DNA of 64,000 nt from NCBI RefSeq assembly GCF_036884655.1, contig NC_088355.1, positions 37,105,001-37,169,000 on the forward strand, read 5' to 3'. A program made the translations under genes and the position numbers. The notes beneath the pieces are model-generated. The model was not told the DNA's origin. It worked only from the letters and a program-made list of their open reading frames with translations, and ran no database searches. Shown one piece after another: positions 11,022 through 23,309 of this stretch. This stretch comes from Musa acuminata AAA Group (Eukaryota > Streptophyta > Magnoliopsida > Zingiberales > Musaceae). Numbering within the stretch: position 1 is the first letter of the stretch; each line of letters starts with the position of its first letter.

Positions 11022-11179
11022 TTCTTAAGTTTAATTAAATTTTATGTTAGGTGCAATGCCCCATTGATCAAATATTTATATTAACTAAAACATATCATAT
11101 TTTTTATTAAAATATCCGATTGGTTAGTGCATTATTGTATAAGTGAAAAGAGTTCGAATCTATTCATATAACTCTGATT

Positions 11180-11728
11180 TTTTTATAAAAAAACAGGAGA
11201 CATCATAATAAATAGCTGTCATTAATTCCATGGATAACATGAAACAATTTGACACTGCCCTTAGCACTGTCACACTTCAAAGCGATCCCTTTGTAATGCA
11301 ATGGACAAATGAAAGCATAAAATATGAATTGCCTTTGCTCTTTTGTTCTTTTTCTTTGGCTTTACCTACACCTAATGTATAATTCTTTTGGATTACCACA
11401 TGTTCGTTCTCACATAATGAAAGCACATCTAATCTAATATATAAGATCATTACAACGGAGAATCTGTAACAAAAACTAGTTGAACATGAACATGGCACGG
11501 AAGGCATGTGATACGTGCTTCTATTGATGGGATTATGCTTTCAAGAAGGAGTATCTCAAGCTACGCATATGATAGGCTCAAGGCAGCAATTTTACGCAAA
11601 GCACATGATGCCTTTCCATCATCACTTTATTCGCTATGTAGCTGATTTGTTGCATTATATATAGGCTTCACATAGCCACCAATGAAGGTGGAATCAGAAA
11701 GAGAAAGAAAGAGGAAAAAAAAAAATAG
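11180..11728 (+). promoter_or_regulatory. Promoter of the intact CNL gene
   Basis: Contains the conserved promoter blocks shared by all copies and a TATA box TATATATA at 11656-11663. A purine-rich leader (gaaagagaaagaaagagg) runs up to the ATG at 11729. The TATA-to-ATG distance implies a short 5' UTR of roughly 35-40 bases. Confidence 0.65.
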
Positions 11729-14700
11729 ATGGCGGGTCTGGTAGTTGATATGGTGTTAGGAAAAATGAGCGAGCATGCCTTTAAAGAAGTTACACTCATC
11801 TTGAATGTAGGCGATAAGGTAGAGGTGTTTATGAGTGCACTAAGATTGTTATTATCCTTTCTGGAGGACGTGGATCAAAAACCTAAATATCAATATAATA
11901 AATTGGTACAAGAGTGGGTAAACCTAATTCAATATCTGGCCTATAGCATAGAGGATGTGGTGGATGAATATACGTTGCGAGTGGATCGATTAAGGCAAAA
12001 ACGTAGCCTCAAATGCATTGGTTACCTCCCAACCCGAATTCTTGCTCGTTATCAGCTTACGAAGAGCTTACAACGCATCAATAGGAATCTTCAAGAGATG
12101 TCCAATTTTGCATCCGAGCTTGACATCCAAGGTATTCCAACCTCGTCTTTGTCTCCCATCAAGGACACAAATCTTACTCTTAGGTAAGTGTTCTCTTTGT
12201 TACTTAAAAATTATACTTTTCATCTTTTTTATCATTAATTTTTTTTATATACTTTTGTAACAAATGCTTGTGCATGACTCTATTTGAAATCATCATTAAT
12301 AAGATAAAAGAAGTATATAACAAAATTATCAACTTTTTAATACGTGTCGTCAATCAATATATATCATGATATAATAATTAAATATTTTAAATAAAAATAA
12401 TGGTATTAATAATAGTAACATTAATATCCTTATCAAAGGTCATTTTTCATCCCCCTGTTTTAGCAAAAGAATATATGTATTGAATGTATAACACAATATA
12501 AAATGATCTTTAGCCATGATTGTCCAAGAATAAGCCTTTGGATGAACACATCAGAACTTCGATACACTCGAAAGTAATTAGTATCTTTAAATCTATGCCT
12601 TTTGAAACTTGAATCGATGCCTATAGCTTGATTAATAGTGATACGCATATATTATATGGGACTCCAATTCATTATAAAAATAAAATGCTTTATTCTTAGT
12701 GTTTTATCATTCATGCTTTTACTCATCATGATATAAAATAAGTTTGATAATCTCCTTGTTTATGATGAGTAAAAATGATTTTATTTGCCCATCAACTATT
12801 AAGCAATTTCGTATTACTCATAACAATTGTCTTGTGATGATTTATATAATTCTCAATATCGACGTCTACTAAAACCATGTGGGTGACTTTTTCTTAATAC
12901 AGATCACATATAAGATAATAGTTAATTTTTGGTGTGCCATCTCTATTAGTAAGAAGATGATATATGTGTCAATGTATTAGCTACCAAACTTCCTGTATTG
13001 GCACCCTTTGATAACTTGAAAACCCCTTTGATTTTAGTGATTCATAAAAGAATCGTCGTTCTGTTTTGTTTCTCCCGAAACCGGTCTTCTAAATATCTTG
13101 TAAAGTGTCGATATAATTTCAATTTCTTTCTTCACTTATGATAACAACACTCTCTATAAGTACAGAGATGATGTAGCAGATGAAGTGTTTGGCTTTGACC
13201 ACGATATCCAAGTCATCACGGATCAGCTATGTGATCTCCATGTAACACGACGTGCCGTCATTTCCATCGTCGGCATGGGTGGTTCGGGCAAAACCACACT
13301 TGCCAACAAAGTCTACAATAGCCAAGCCGTCAAAGATCATTTTCAGTGTCGGGCATGGATAGTTGTGTCACAATCGTATACGGCTAGAGACCTCTTGACC
13401 AATATCATGAAGCAAACTATGGATCTAGAGAACAATCGAATTTGGGAAATGGATGAAGAAAAGATCAAGAACAAGATCAAGAAGCATTTAAAACGAACAA
13501 GGTTTCTGGTGGTGATGGATGATATCTGGAAGGTTTCAGATTGGGAAACAATCAAGACAGCCTTTCCCGAAGAATACACAGCATCTCGAGTACTGCTCAC
13601 CACCCGTAAAATGGATGTTGCCGAAACTGCAGACCCGGACAGCCCTCCACACCATCTCAAACTTCTCGAGTCGGAGGAAAGTTGGACTTTGTTCTGCAAA
13701 AATGCATTTTCTAATGCATGTTGCCCACCTCATTTGCAGCATTTTCAGGATAAAATCATCCAAAAATGTGGCGGATTACCTCTGGCGATCGTGGTTTTAG
13801 CCGGGCTGCTACGGAGGAAGCATGAAGCTCACGAGTGGAGCGAAACCTTGGAACGTATTTCTCATGCACCTAACAAAACCGATGATCAAACTCACAAAAT
13901 ATTAGCTCTCAGTTACAATGATCTACCTCATCATCTCAAGTCTTGCTTTCTTTATTTTGCTGCATTCCCCGAAGACGACGACATCGACGCTGATAGGTTG
14001 ATGCGTTTATGGATTGCCGAGGGTTTCGTAGGATCAGACCTGGAGGGTCGAACAATGGAGGACCTGGCAGAGATGTATTTGATAGAGCTTATCAGTCGGT
14101 GCATGATACAGGTGGGAAGGAGGAATTTGATTAGGGGTGTGGGATCTGTTCGAATCCATGATTTACTGCTAGACTTGGCTCGTTATGAAGCTAGAAAACT
14201 CAATTTTTGCATATCCATTTGGGACAAAGGCGATTCAACTGATGTACGACGTCTTAGTATCACAGATGATGTAGGCGTGCTTCTATATACATCACTCGGT
14301 TTATCTATCCCTAAACTACGGTCGCTTCTTTTCCACCTTACATATGATGTCGATACGCCAAGCAAATCTATGATTCGTGGATTCAAGTTTCTCAGGGTGT
14401 TGGACCTCCTGCGTGTTTATATTGAAAGCTTACCAAGTGAGATCGGAGACTTGATCCTATTGAGGTACTTAGCCCTGTCATTGTCACATGTAAAGGAATT
14501 GCCTTCATCTATTGGAAATCTTTGCCATCTACAGACCTTTATCTTAGTCGGTGACGAATTTACGATACCAGATTCGTTTTGGAAGATCCAAACACTAAGA
14601 CATTTCATGGTTGATTCACCGATTGAGCCAAAAGCAGGATGCTGCCTGAAAGATATGCATACAATGTGGGAAGTTCAAAGTGGGGAATGGGTAGGGGATG

Positions 14701-15365
14701 GTAGCTTGGAGAGAATGAGAAACCTTCGACGCTTGGGCTTGTACAAAATATCGAGCTCTGATTCCAAAGGTCTGGACAATGCTCTCGGGAGATTAAACCG
14801 ACTTGTTTGGTTGGAAATGAGGGGAGAAGCGTTGCCAGCAAATATACTGTGTTCATCTAATCACCCTCACCTTCGATACTTAGATTTGAGGGGACCATTG
14901 GAGAGGCTTCATACGGACAACATCCACCACGACGCTCCATTTCTTCCTAACTTGGCAAGCCTTAATCTTGCTATGACAAGGTTGGAGAGTGATGATGTTT
15001 CTTCCATACTCGCAACACTGCCTAACCTCGAACGTCTTACTTTAAAAGATGAAGCAGTCGTGGGGAGCGTTTTGGTGTTTCCCAAGGGTGGCTGTGGCTT
15101 CCCCCGGCTGCAATATTTGTCTCTTGGGACATTGCAAGACTTGGAGGAGTGGCGGGTGGAAGAGGGGGCGATGCCTTGCCTCAGAGAATTACGTCTTTGG
15201 GACTGCGACAACTTGAGAATGCTTCCGGAGGGACTGCGAGGACTCACCCAACTGAAGCTATTTAAACTGATTGGAATGCCAGTAATCAAGAGAAGGATCG
15301 AGAAGGATGATGGGGAGGATTATTACAAGATCCAGCACGTGCCTTCCATTAAAATAAAGGACTAA
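11729..15365 (+). CDS. CC-NB-ARC-LRR disease resistance protein (CNL)
   Basis: Intracellular immune receptor of the Rx/RPP13-like CNL class. The model is two exons, 11729-12183 and 13166-15365. The first exon ends CTTAG before GTAAGT; the second follows tacag. Exon 1 leaves two bases (AG) and exon 2 supplies A, giving Arg152, so the join is in phase and yields 884 residues. The intron is 982 bases. Visible domains: Rx-type CC (about 1-130) with an EDVID-like IEDVVDEY; P-loop GMGGSGKTT (188-196); kinase-2 LVVMDDIW (266-273); RNBS-B SRVLLTTRK (292-300); GGLPLA (354-359); RNBS-D CFLYFAAFPEDD; and an MHD-position motif RIHD (481-484). About ten or more LRRs run from ~500 to the end. All core nucleotide-binding motifs are present and no stop or frameshift is seen, so it is the only CNL here likely to encode a full receptor. 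Transcript evidence is needed to confirm the splice sites. Confidence 0.9.
12184..13165 (+). other. Intron of the intact CNL
   Basis: GT-AG intron, AT-rich, ending ...tacag. The homologous intron of the pseudogene copy spans about 18250-19372 and carries additional sequence. No separate gene is seen inside. Confidence 0.8.
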
Positions 15366-15560
15366 CCGAGTCGATTAGACACGTTGGTCCTACACAGCAA
15401 TTATGTTCGTTTCCACCACAGCAATTATGTTCATTCCCACCGCAGTGGCGACTTCAATTTCTCACGCCGCCAACACTTATATGTTAATTAGACATGTATT
15501 GTATGAAGACGGACATGTTATATTTCTTTCTATTTCTGTATATATACATATGTATATACC
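15366..15560 (+). other. 3' UTR of the CNL
   Basis: Shares words with the 3' flank of the second CNL (attcccaccg, aatttctcacgcc, ttaattagaca, tgttatatttcttcc-like). These words are what stumps a and b are fused to. A possible poly(A) signal lies in the A-rich stretch near 15575. Confidence 0.55.
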
Positions 15561-17540
15561 TCTCAATATTGAAATGAAAATAAAACTTACTACTAAGTTG
15601 ATAGAGAAAATATTCATCTCTTAATTGTCAAGGCGAGTGTTGAGTATTCTTCCTACATTTGGACAGAATCGTTGTGTCTTTTGCGCTGTACAACATGAAT
15701 TTGTCGAGCATTTCTTCGATTGTTCTCTCACAACTAATTTTTAGACATATGTCTTTACTCATTTGGGTATAAAATTTAATTTATTTGGTTAGATGAATTT
15801 TAACTCGAGAAAAGATTTTCGACTACTACTGTTATTATTTATACATTTGTTATTGTCGACACTCTTTGAATCTTTAGAGTGATGTGATCTTTAATGGTAT
15901 CGAATGGTGATTTCTTTATAAAATATTTATATTTTGAGTATTTCCTAAATAATATTCTTTCTTTTATTTTTTTCAAATAGTTTCAAAAATCTAACATACT
16001 AAAAAAAAAATTGTCACCAAAGTTTTTCGCTCATTTTTTTTTATCAATTTTTAATTATCATAATGTTTTTCAATAGAGTTTATGGTATTTTTTTATAGTG
16101 TTTACAGTGTTCTATTGAGATACATACTATAAAGGTTATTAGAAAAATACTGTAAGTGATATCACATTGTATCTCTTTAATTATCATTGCCCATGGGCCA
16201 TTACACTACTATATTTTTAAGCTTATAATTAGTTTAACTGAGGATACAAGTTTATTTTGATCATTGATAGTATTTTTTATTAGGTCCTATAATATTTTTA
16301 TTATGGTGGCCAAAGCACTATAATAGGCCACAAGTATTATAATAGGCCAAATCACTATAATATACAAAAAAAATTAAAGGATAGTTTGGATATATTTTTA
16401 AATTAGAGGTGCTGCTTGAAAGATGAGCAATATATTTTGTTGAACAATATTTATTTTTGAACTGATTAAATCCAAGATGGGGGTTGGAGGTGTTAACGAG
16501 GAAGACAGACATTCTTCCTGCTTGGAGAGCTTGATGGTTCTAAATATATAGATGTTAATGTCTTCTTTTCTTAACTATAAATTTCTCATCTACTTGGGGA
16601 AGTTGGAGACTTTTGAGCTTGATTGGAAACATGCTAGTGTTCATATCTTCCTTTCTTACCTATCAATTTATCATATGTTTAGGGAAGTTAATATTGTAAT
16701 TAGGGTTTGGTACTATAAATAAGGTGTATTTGGGAACACATTTAAAATATAAATTGATGTTTGATAATTTTTTTTAAAAATCATATTTATTTTGAATGCT
16801 ACATTGAAATTGTTTACTTGCTAATGCTCAAATTATATTCGCATCTACAGGATGCTAGCATAATTTAAATAAAAAAATTAAAATTATCCTATTATATTAT
16901 CTAAAATCATAAAATTACCACTATATAATAGAAATTATAACCCTCATTTTCTCATCCCTTCTCTTTATTTTTGTGTTGTCCCTTTTCTCACAATTATTTA
17001 TTTATTTTCGAAGATTATACAAAATATTTTATGAGATTAATACATTCATTTAATTAATTAATTAATTTATATACTTTTGAAAAATAATTAAAATATTAGA
17101 AGGAAAAATGTGTCACATAATATTCGTTAGACTTTTGAAATACAATATAATTTTATCAAACAACGCTTACATCATTACATATTTGAAATATAGTTTTCAT
17201 CTATTATTTACCAAACACTCAAAGTATTCACCCTACTCGGATAGGATAGTAGTAGCCTCTTGAACTTGATATTTTGGTTTCCGCGGATGCTAATGGTTAT
17301 TTTTCATTTTTGTTCAGTTTAATTTTATTTTGGAAAAAAAAAAAAAAAGGTTTTGGATCTCTCGGCTCAAACTTGGTTTAACATGAGTGAAGAAGCTGGA
17401 ATGAATCGTTCTATATTTTATTTGTAGGAAGATATTTCAAACCATTCCTATAAGATAAGTAAAGGTTTGTGTGTGTGTGTGTGTACAAGGTGGTTAAAGT
17501 TGGTCATCTCAGTCTCAACTTCATATTAGTTCCAACTTGA
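15561..17540. other. AT-rich intergenic stretch
   Basis: About 2 kb between CNL copies. It contains AT-rich repeat S copy 3 (16660-16945), a poly-A run near 17334-17348 and a short (GT)n at 17469-17484. No gene is supported. Confidence 0.55.
16660..16945. repeat. Dispersed AT-rich repeat S, copy 3
   Basis: Matches the repeat at 5195-5480 (atcataaaattaccactata, agaaattata). Confidence 0.6.
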
Positions 17541-17805
17541 AAGATAATGATGTGCATAAAGCATGGTTCGAAAAGCATGGGGTGTACATGTTAAGCTAGG
17601 CATATGATTCGCTTCATGATCGATGATTACATTTTATGCTGGGCATATCACCATTTTTTTTTTTTTATCAAAAGAAAATTCACAGTAACCAGATGTCAAC
17701 TTATTCAAGGAGTGTCTTGGATGACTTGTTGCATTACATGTGAGCTTTATATAGCCACCAACGAAGGAGAAATATGAGAGAGTAAGAAAAAGTAAGAAGA
17801 GATAG
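17540..17805 (+). promoter_or_regulatory. CNL promoter copy e (partial)
   Basis: Keeps the proximal block (ggagtgtcttggatgac, then agccaccaacgaagg). The canonical TATA is changed to attacatgtgag; a weaker ttatatag lies at about 17750. The distal promoter is replaced by unrelated sequence. Confidence 0.55.
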
Positions 17806-20800
17806 ATGGCGGACTTGGTGTTAGGAAAGTTGAGTGAGTACACCTTGAGAGAAGTCACACTCCTCTTGAACGTGGATGACGAGATAGAGGTGTCTAGGAG
17901 AACATTAAGATTGTTACTATCTTTTTCTCAAGGATGTGGATCAAAAACCTAGAGATCAGCATAGTGAATTGGTACAACAATGGGTAAACCAAATTCGAGG
18001 TTTGGCCTACGACATAGAGGATACGGTGGACGAGTATACATTACAGGTGGGTCGATCGAAGCAAAAACATACTCTCAAATAAATTGCTAATCTCCTAACC
18101 CGAATTCTTGCTCGCCATCGACTTACAAAGAGTTTACAGCGCATCAACAGGAATCTTCAAGAGACATCCAAGCATGCATCCGAGCTTGGCATCCAAGGCA
18201 TTCCATCCTCATCCTTGTCCCCCATCAATGACACATATCTTACTCTCAGGTAAGCATTCTCTTCATTACATAAAAATTATACTCTTCATCTCTTTTGATC
18301 ATTTTTTTCTATTTTATGTACCTTAGCCACAAATATTTCCGCATGACTATGCCTGAAATCATCATTAATAAGATAAAAATTATCCCCCAAAAAATAAAAG
18401 ATTTGGATCAACATCTAAGCTAATCAATTTAACTAGTGATAAGAAAAATTATGAATAAAGAATATTGATCTATCTGATGAAATAGATTTATTTCAATTAA
18501 GGAGGCAAAAGAAGTAAATAATAAAACTATCGATAAATTATCAATTTTTTAATATGTGTCCTTTTATAGTATATATCATGATATAACAAATAGAAAATTT
18601 AAATGAAAATAATGGTATTAATAATAGTAACATTAATATCCTTATCAAAGGTTATTTTCATAAAAAAAATATATGTATTGAATATACAACATATCGGAAC
18701 TTCTTGAAATGATACACTCAAAAGTAATTAGTATCTTTAAATCTATGCCTTTTGAAATGATACACTGAAAATCGATGCCTATAGCCTGATTAATAATGAT
18801 ACGCTTATAATATATACTGCACATTATCAATATGAAATGCTTCATCCTTAATGTTTATCATTCATGCTTTTACTCATCATGATCTAAAATAAGTTTGATA
18901 ATCTCCTTGTCTTTGACGAGTAAAAATAATTTTATTTGCCCATTAACTATTATGTAACCCCATATTATACTCATAACAACAAGGACCAAATCAAATATCT
19001 TGCGATGACTTATGTAATTCTCAACATCGGCATCTACCAAAACCGTATGGGTGACTTTTTCTTAATACAGGTCACATGTAATATAACATTTAATTTTTGG
19101 TGTGCCATCTCCGTAGGAAAGCATCGTAATCCCAGATTTAAAGAATTAAAAATCAAGCAGATGATCTATCTATTGTCAATGTATTGGCTCCCAACTTCTT
19201 GTATTGGCACCATTTTGATAACTTGAAAACCCCTTTGATTTTAGTGATTCGTAAAAGAATTCTCGCTCAGTTTTGTTTCTCCCAAAACCGATCTTCTAAT
19301 TATCTCATAACGTTTCTATATAATTTCAATTTCGTTCTTCACTTATGATAGCAACTCTGTCTATGCGTACAGATATGATGTAGCAGAGGATGTGGTTGGC
19401 TTTGACCACGATGTTCAAGTCATCACGGATCAGCTACGTGATGTCCATGTAACACGACGTGCCGTCATTTCCATCGTCGGTATGGGTGGTTCGGGCAAAA
19501 CCACACTTGCCAACAAAGTCTACAATAGCCAAGCCGTCAAAGATCATTTTCGGTGTCGGGCATGGATAAATGTGTCACAATCGTATACAGCTAGAGAACT
19601 CTTGACCAATATCATGAAGCAAACTCTGAACATAGAGAACAATCAAATTAGGGAAATGGCTGAACGAGAGGTGAAAAACAAGATCAGGGAGCATTTAAAA
19701 GGGAACAAGGTATCTGGTGGTGATGGATGATATCCGGAAGGTATCAGATTGGGAAACAATCAATACAGCCTTTCCCGAAGAATTCACAGCATCTCGAGTA
19801 CTGCTCACCACACGTAAAATGGATGTTGCCGAAACTGCAGACCCGGACAGCCCTCCGCACCATCCCAAACTTCTCGAGTGGGAGGAAAGTTGGAATTTGT
19901 TCAGCAAAAAAGCATTTTCTAATGCATGTTGCCCACCTCATTTGCAGCATCTTCAGGATAAAATCATCCAAAAATGTGGCGGACTACCTCTGGCGATCGT
20001 GGTTTTAGCCGGGTTGCTACGGAGGAAGCATGGAGCTTATGAGTGGAGCCAAACCTTGGAACGTATTTCTCATGCACCTAACAAAACCGATGATCAAACT
20101 CACAAAATATTAGCTCTCAGTTACAATGATCTACCTCAGCATCTCAAGTCTTGCTTTCTTTATTTTGCTGCATTCCCCGTGGACGACGACATCGACGCTG
20201 ATAGGTTGATGCTTTTATGGATTGCCGAGGGTTTCGTACGATCAGACCTGGAGGGTCAAACAATGGAGGACCTGGCAGAGACGTATTTGATAGAGCTCAT
20301 CAACAGGTGCATTATACAGGTGGGATGGAGGAGTGACATTGGGGTTGTGGGATCTGTTCGAATCCATGATCTACTGCTAGACGTGGCTCGTAACGAGGCT
20401 AGTGAACTCAACTTCTGCAGATCCATTAGCGATAAAGGCGATTCAACTGATCTACGACGTCTTAGTATCACAGATGATGAAGGCGTGCATCAATATACAT
20501 CACTCGGTTTCTCTATCCCTAAACTACGGTCGCTTCTTTTCCTCCTTACATATGATGTCCATATGCCAAGCAAATCTATGATTCATGGATTCAAGTTTCT
20601 CAGGGTGTTGGACCTCCAGTTTGTATCCATTAGAAACTTACCAAGTGAGATCGGAGACTTGATCCTATTGAGGTACTTAAACCTGACATTTTCAAATGTA
20701 ATGGAATTGCCTTCATCTATTGGAAATCTTTGCCATCTACAGACCTTTATCTTTTTGGGTAATAATTTGAGGATACCAAGTTCATTTTGGAAGATCCAAA

Positions 20801-21561
20801 CACTAAGACATTTCAGAGTTGGCTCAGCAATTGAGCCAAGAGCAGGATGCTGCTTGAAAGATATGCACGAAATGCCGAATGTTCTAAGTGGGGAATGGGT
20901 AGGGAATGGTAGCTTGGAGAGAATGAGAAACCTTCGACGCTTGGGCTTGTACCAAATATCAAGCTCTGATTCCAAAGGTTTGGACAATGCTCTCGGGAGA
21001 TTGAACCGACTTGTTTGGTTGGAAATGAGGGGAGAAGCGTTGCCAGCAAATATACTGTGTTCATCTAATCACCTTCGACACCTAGAATTGAGGGGACCAT
21101 TGGAGAGGCTTCATATGGACAATATCCACCACGACGCTCCATTTCTTCCCAACTTGGCAAGCCTTAATCTTCAAGGGACAAGGTTGGAGAGTGATGATGT
21201 TTCTTCCATACTCGCAACACTGCCTAACCTCGAACGGCTTGCTTTCTTATGTGACGCAGTCGTGGGGAGCGTTTTGGTGTTTCCCAAGGGTGGCTTCCCC
21301 CGGCTGCAATATTTGTCTCTTGGGACATTACAAGACTTGGAGGAGTGGAGGGTGGAAGAGGGGGCGATGCCTTGCCTCAGAGAATTACGTCTTTGGTACT
21401 GCAACAAATTGCGAATGCTCCCGGAGGGACTGCGAGGACTCACCCAACTGGAGATATTGACACTGTATGGAATGCAAGTATTCCACAAAAGGATGCAGAA
21501 GGATATTGGGGATGATTATTACAAGATCCAGCACGTACCCTCCATTCAAATAGAGGCCTAA
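17806..21561 (+). pseudogene. CNL paralogue, frameshifted pseudogene
   Basis: Closely related to the intact CNL over both exons. Exon 1 starts at ATG 17806 and ends before GTAAGC at 18249/18250; exon 2 starts after acag at 19373. Three lesions break it: a +1 frameshift in the T-run near 17921-17927, a TAA at 18080-18082 (two substitutions relative to the intact copy), and a +1 frameshift at 19701-19703 in a G-run. Downstream of the last lesion the frame is open for 614 codons (19717-21561), from kinase-2 through NB-ARC2 and the LRR region. The kinase-2 motif is MDDIRK, with R replacing the usual W. The frameshifts lie in short homopolymers and could be assembly errors, but the TAA cannot be explained that way. 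Confidence 0.85.
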
Positions 21562-22128
21562 CTGGTGAAACAAGAATGTTTTAATTCATGGAAAAGGAAA
21601 CAATACCATTAGCCTCAGTGCCAACTGTGTTCATCAGACACGTTGGTCGTACACTGGAATTATGTCCATTCCCACCGAAGCAGCGACCCCAATTTCTCAC
21701 GCCACCACCACTTAACTGTTAATTAGACAATGCATTGTATCAATACACACATTGTTATATTTCTTCCTATATTGTTTCTGCACCTAATAAATATGTATGT
21801 ATGTTCCTCTCTATATTGGATCGTCTTGTTGTAGTTTCCTCGTAGTTATTAGAACCATATCCAATTGGATGATGGATTAGTTATTTAAAACAATCAAAAT
21901 GAACCAATTTAATTGACTAGTTTTTTGGAAGCGGATTGTCGGGTGAGTCAGTAGGTCAATGCTGATGTCATCATTCTCCCTATCACTTACTATAACCGTT
22001 TTGACGAAGTGTAGTCTGAATTGAGGACTAAGCGGAAGACAATTTGATCACATATCGTTGTGATTTTTTGCTTCTAATGTTTTTCTCTTTCTTGGCAAGC
22101 TGCACAAGAAAGAGGAAGAGATCGATAG
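21562..22128 (+). other. 3' flank of CNL pseudogene and leader of the next remnant
   Basis: Starts with the shared CNL 3' UTR words (cccaatttctcacgccacca). From about 21960 it becomes leader-like sequence of a different CNL subtype, running into the ATG at 22129. Confidence 0.5.
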
Positions 22129-23221
22129 ATGGCTTCTGCGGCGGTGGACATAGTGGTAGGGAAGCTAAGCGAGAAAGCATTCACGGCGTCGACGATGAGA
22201 TGGAGCTGTTCGAGAGAACGCTGAGTTTGGGAGGTATCAGATTCGATGGCCATCCGAGCAGCCTGCTCTCGTCCATGTCCATATGATGCAGCCTGCAACA
22301 AGTGCAGTGTGTACACATTGATCGCTTACCAAAGGAGATCGGGGACTTAATCCTATTAAGGTACATAAACCTGAGGTATTCAAATGTAAGGGAATCGCCT
22401 TCGTCTATCGCCGATCTCTGCCATTTACAGACTCTTGACATAAATCACACACTCACACCGAAGGTACCCAATGCACTTTGGAGTATCCAATCTCTAAGAC
22501 GTGTGCTACTCCCTGGAGACTTCATGATAGAGCCCAAAGCCGCATGCTGCTCGGAAGACATGCATACACTCGAGACAGTTGCGAGTGGGGATTGGGTACG
22601 GGATGGTAGTCTGGAGAAAATGAAAGATCTTCGACGCTTGGAGTTGATATTGAAGCCTTAGCCAGTGCTCTCGGGAAATTAGCTCGACTTGTTACCTTGA
22701 AATTATGGGGAGAAGCATTGCCAGCAACGTTACTGACTTCGACTCACCACCCTCACCTTCGATCCTTGCATGTGTACGGACCACTGGTGAGGTACCAAAG
22801 GATGCATCAAATGGACATGGACGGTAGCTGCTTCCTTCCCAATCTGACCCATCTTACATTGTCACGGACGATGCTGGGGAATGATGATGCCTTCTCCACA
22901 CTCGCAACACTGCCTAATCTTGTACGTCTTGACTTGTCGGATGATGCATTCATGGAGGGCGTTCTGGAGTTATCCAAGGGCGGGTTCCCACGCCTTCGAC
23001 TACTGTTATTTGATGCGCTGAGTAAATCAACAGAATGGAGGACTGCGAGGCTCTGCGGCTGTCGTAACATGAGAACGCTCCTCGAGGGACTGCGAGGACT
23101 GACCAAAGACCGACTTGTCATACTTGAAATGGATGTGATCAAAGGAAGGATTGAGAAGGACATTGGAGAGGATTATCACAAGATACAGCATGTTCATTGC
23201 ATTGAAACAGATAGCGTCTAA
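22129..23221 (+). pseudogene. CNL remnant: CC start fused to LRR, NB-ARC deleted
   Basis: ATG at 22129 begins a CC domain of a distinct CNL subtype (MASAAVDIVVGKLSEKAF). A frame change follows within 25 codons. By about 22290 the sequence is already inside the LRR region, so the intron and the whole NB-ARC are gone. LRR frames continue at 22302-22661 (LPKEIGDLILLRYINL), shift near 22645-22655, and resume at 22697-23221 to a natural-looking C-terminus similar to the intact gene (YHKIQHVHCIE). Its greater divergence from the other two copies shows it is an older branch. Confidence 0.8.
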
Positions 23222-23309
23222 GAAGTTGAGGACACGCAGATGGCACTCATCTCTATCCAGTTCGATGAAAAGATACCTCTATTTAGTAGTACTTCATGGT
23301 CAGATTTAA

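Noticed and set aside
14909..15289. 126-codon minus-strand frame
   Set aside because: Antisense shadow of the LRR region of the CNL.
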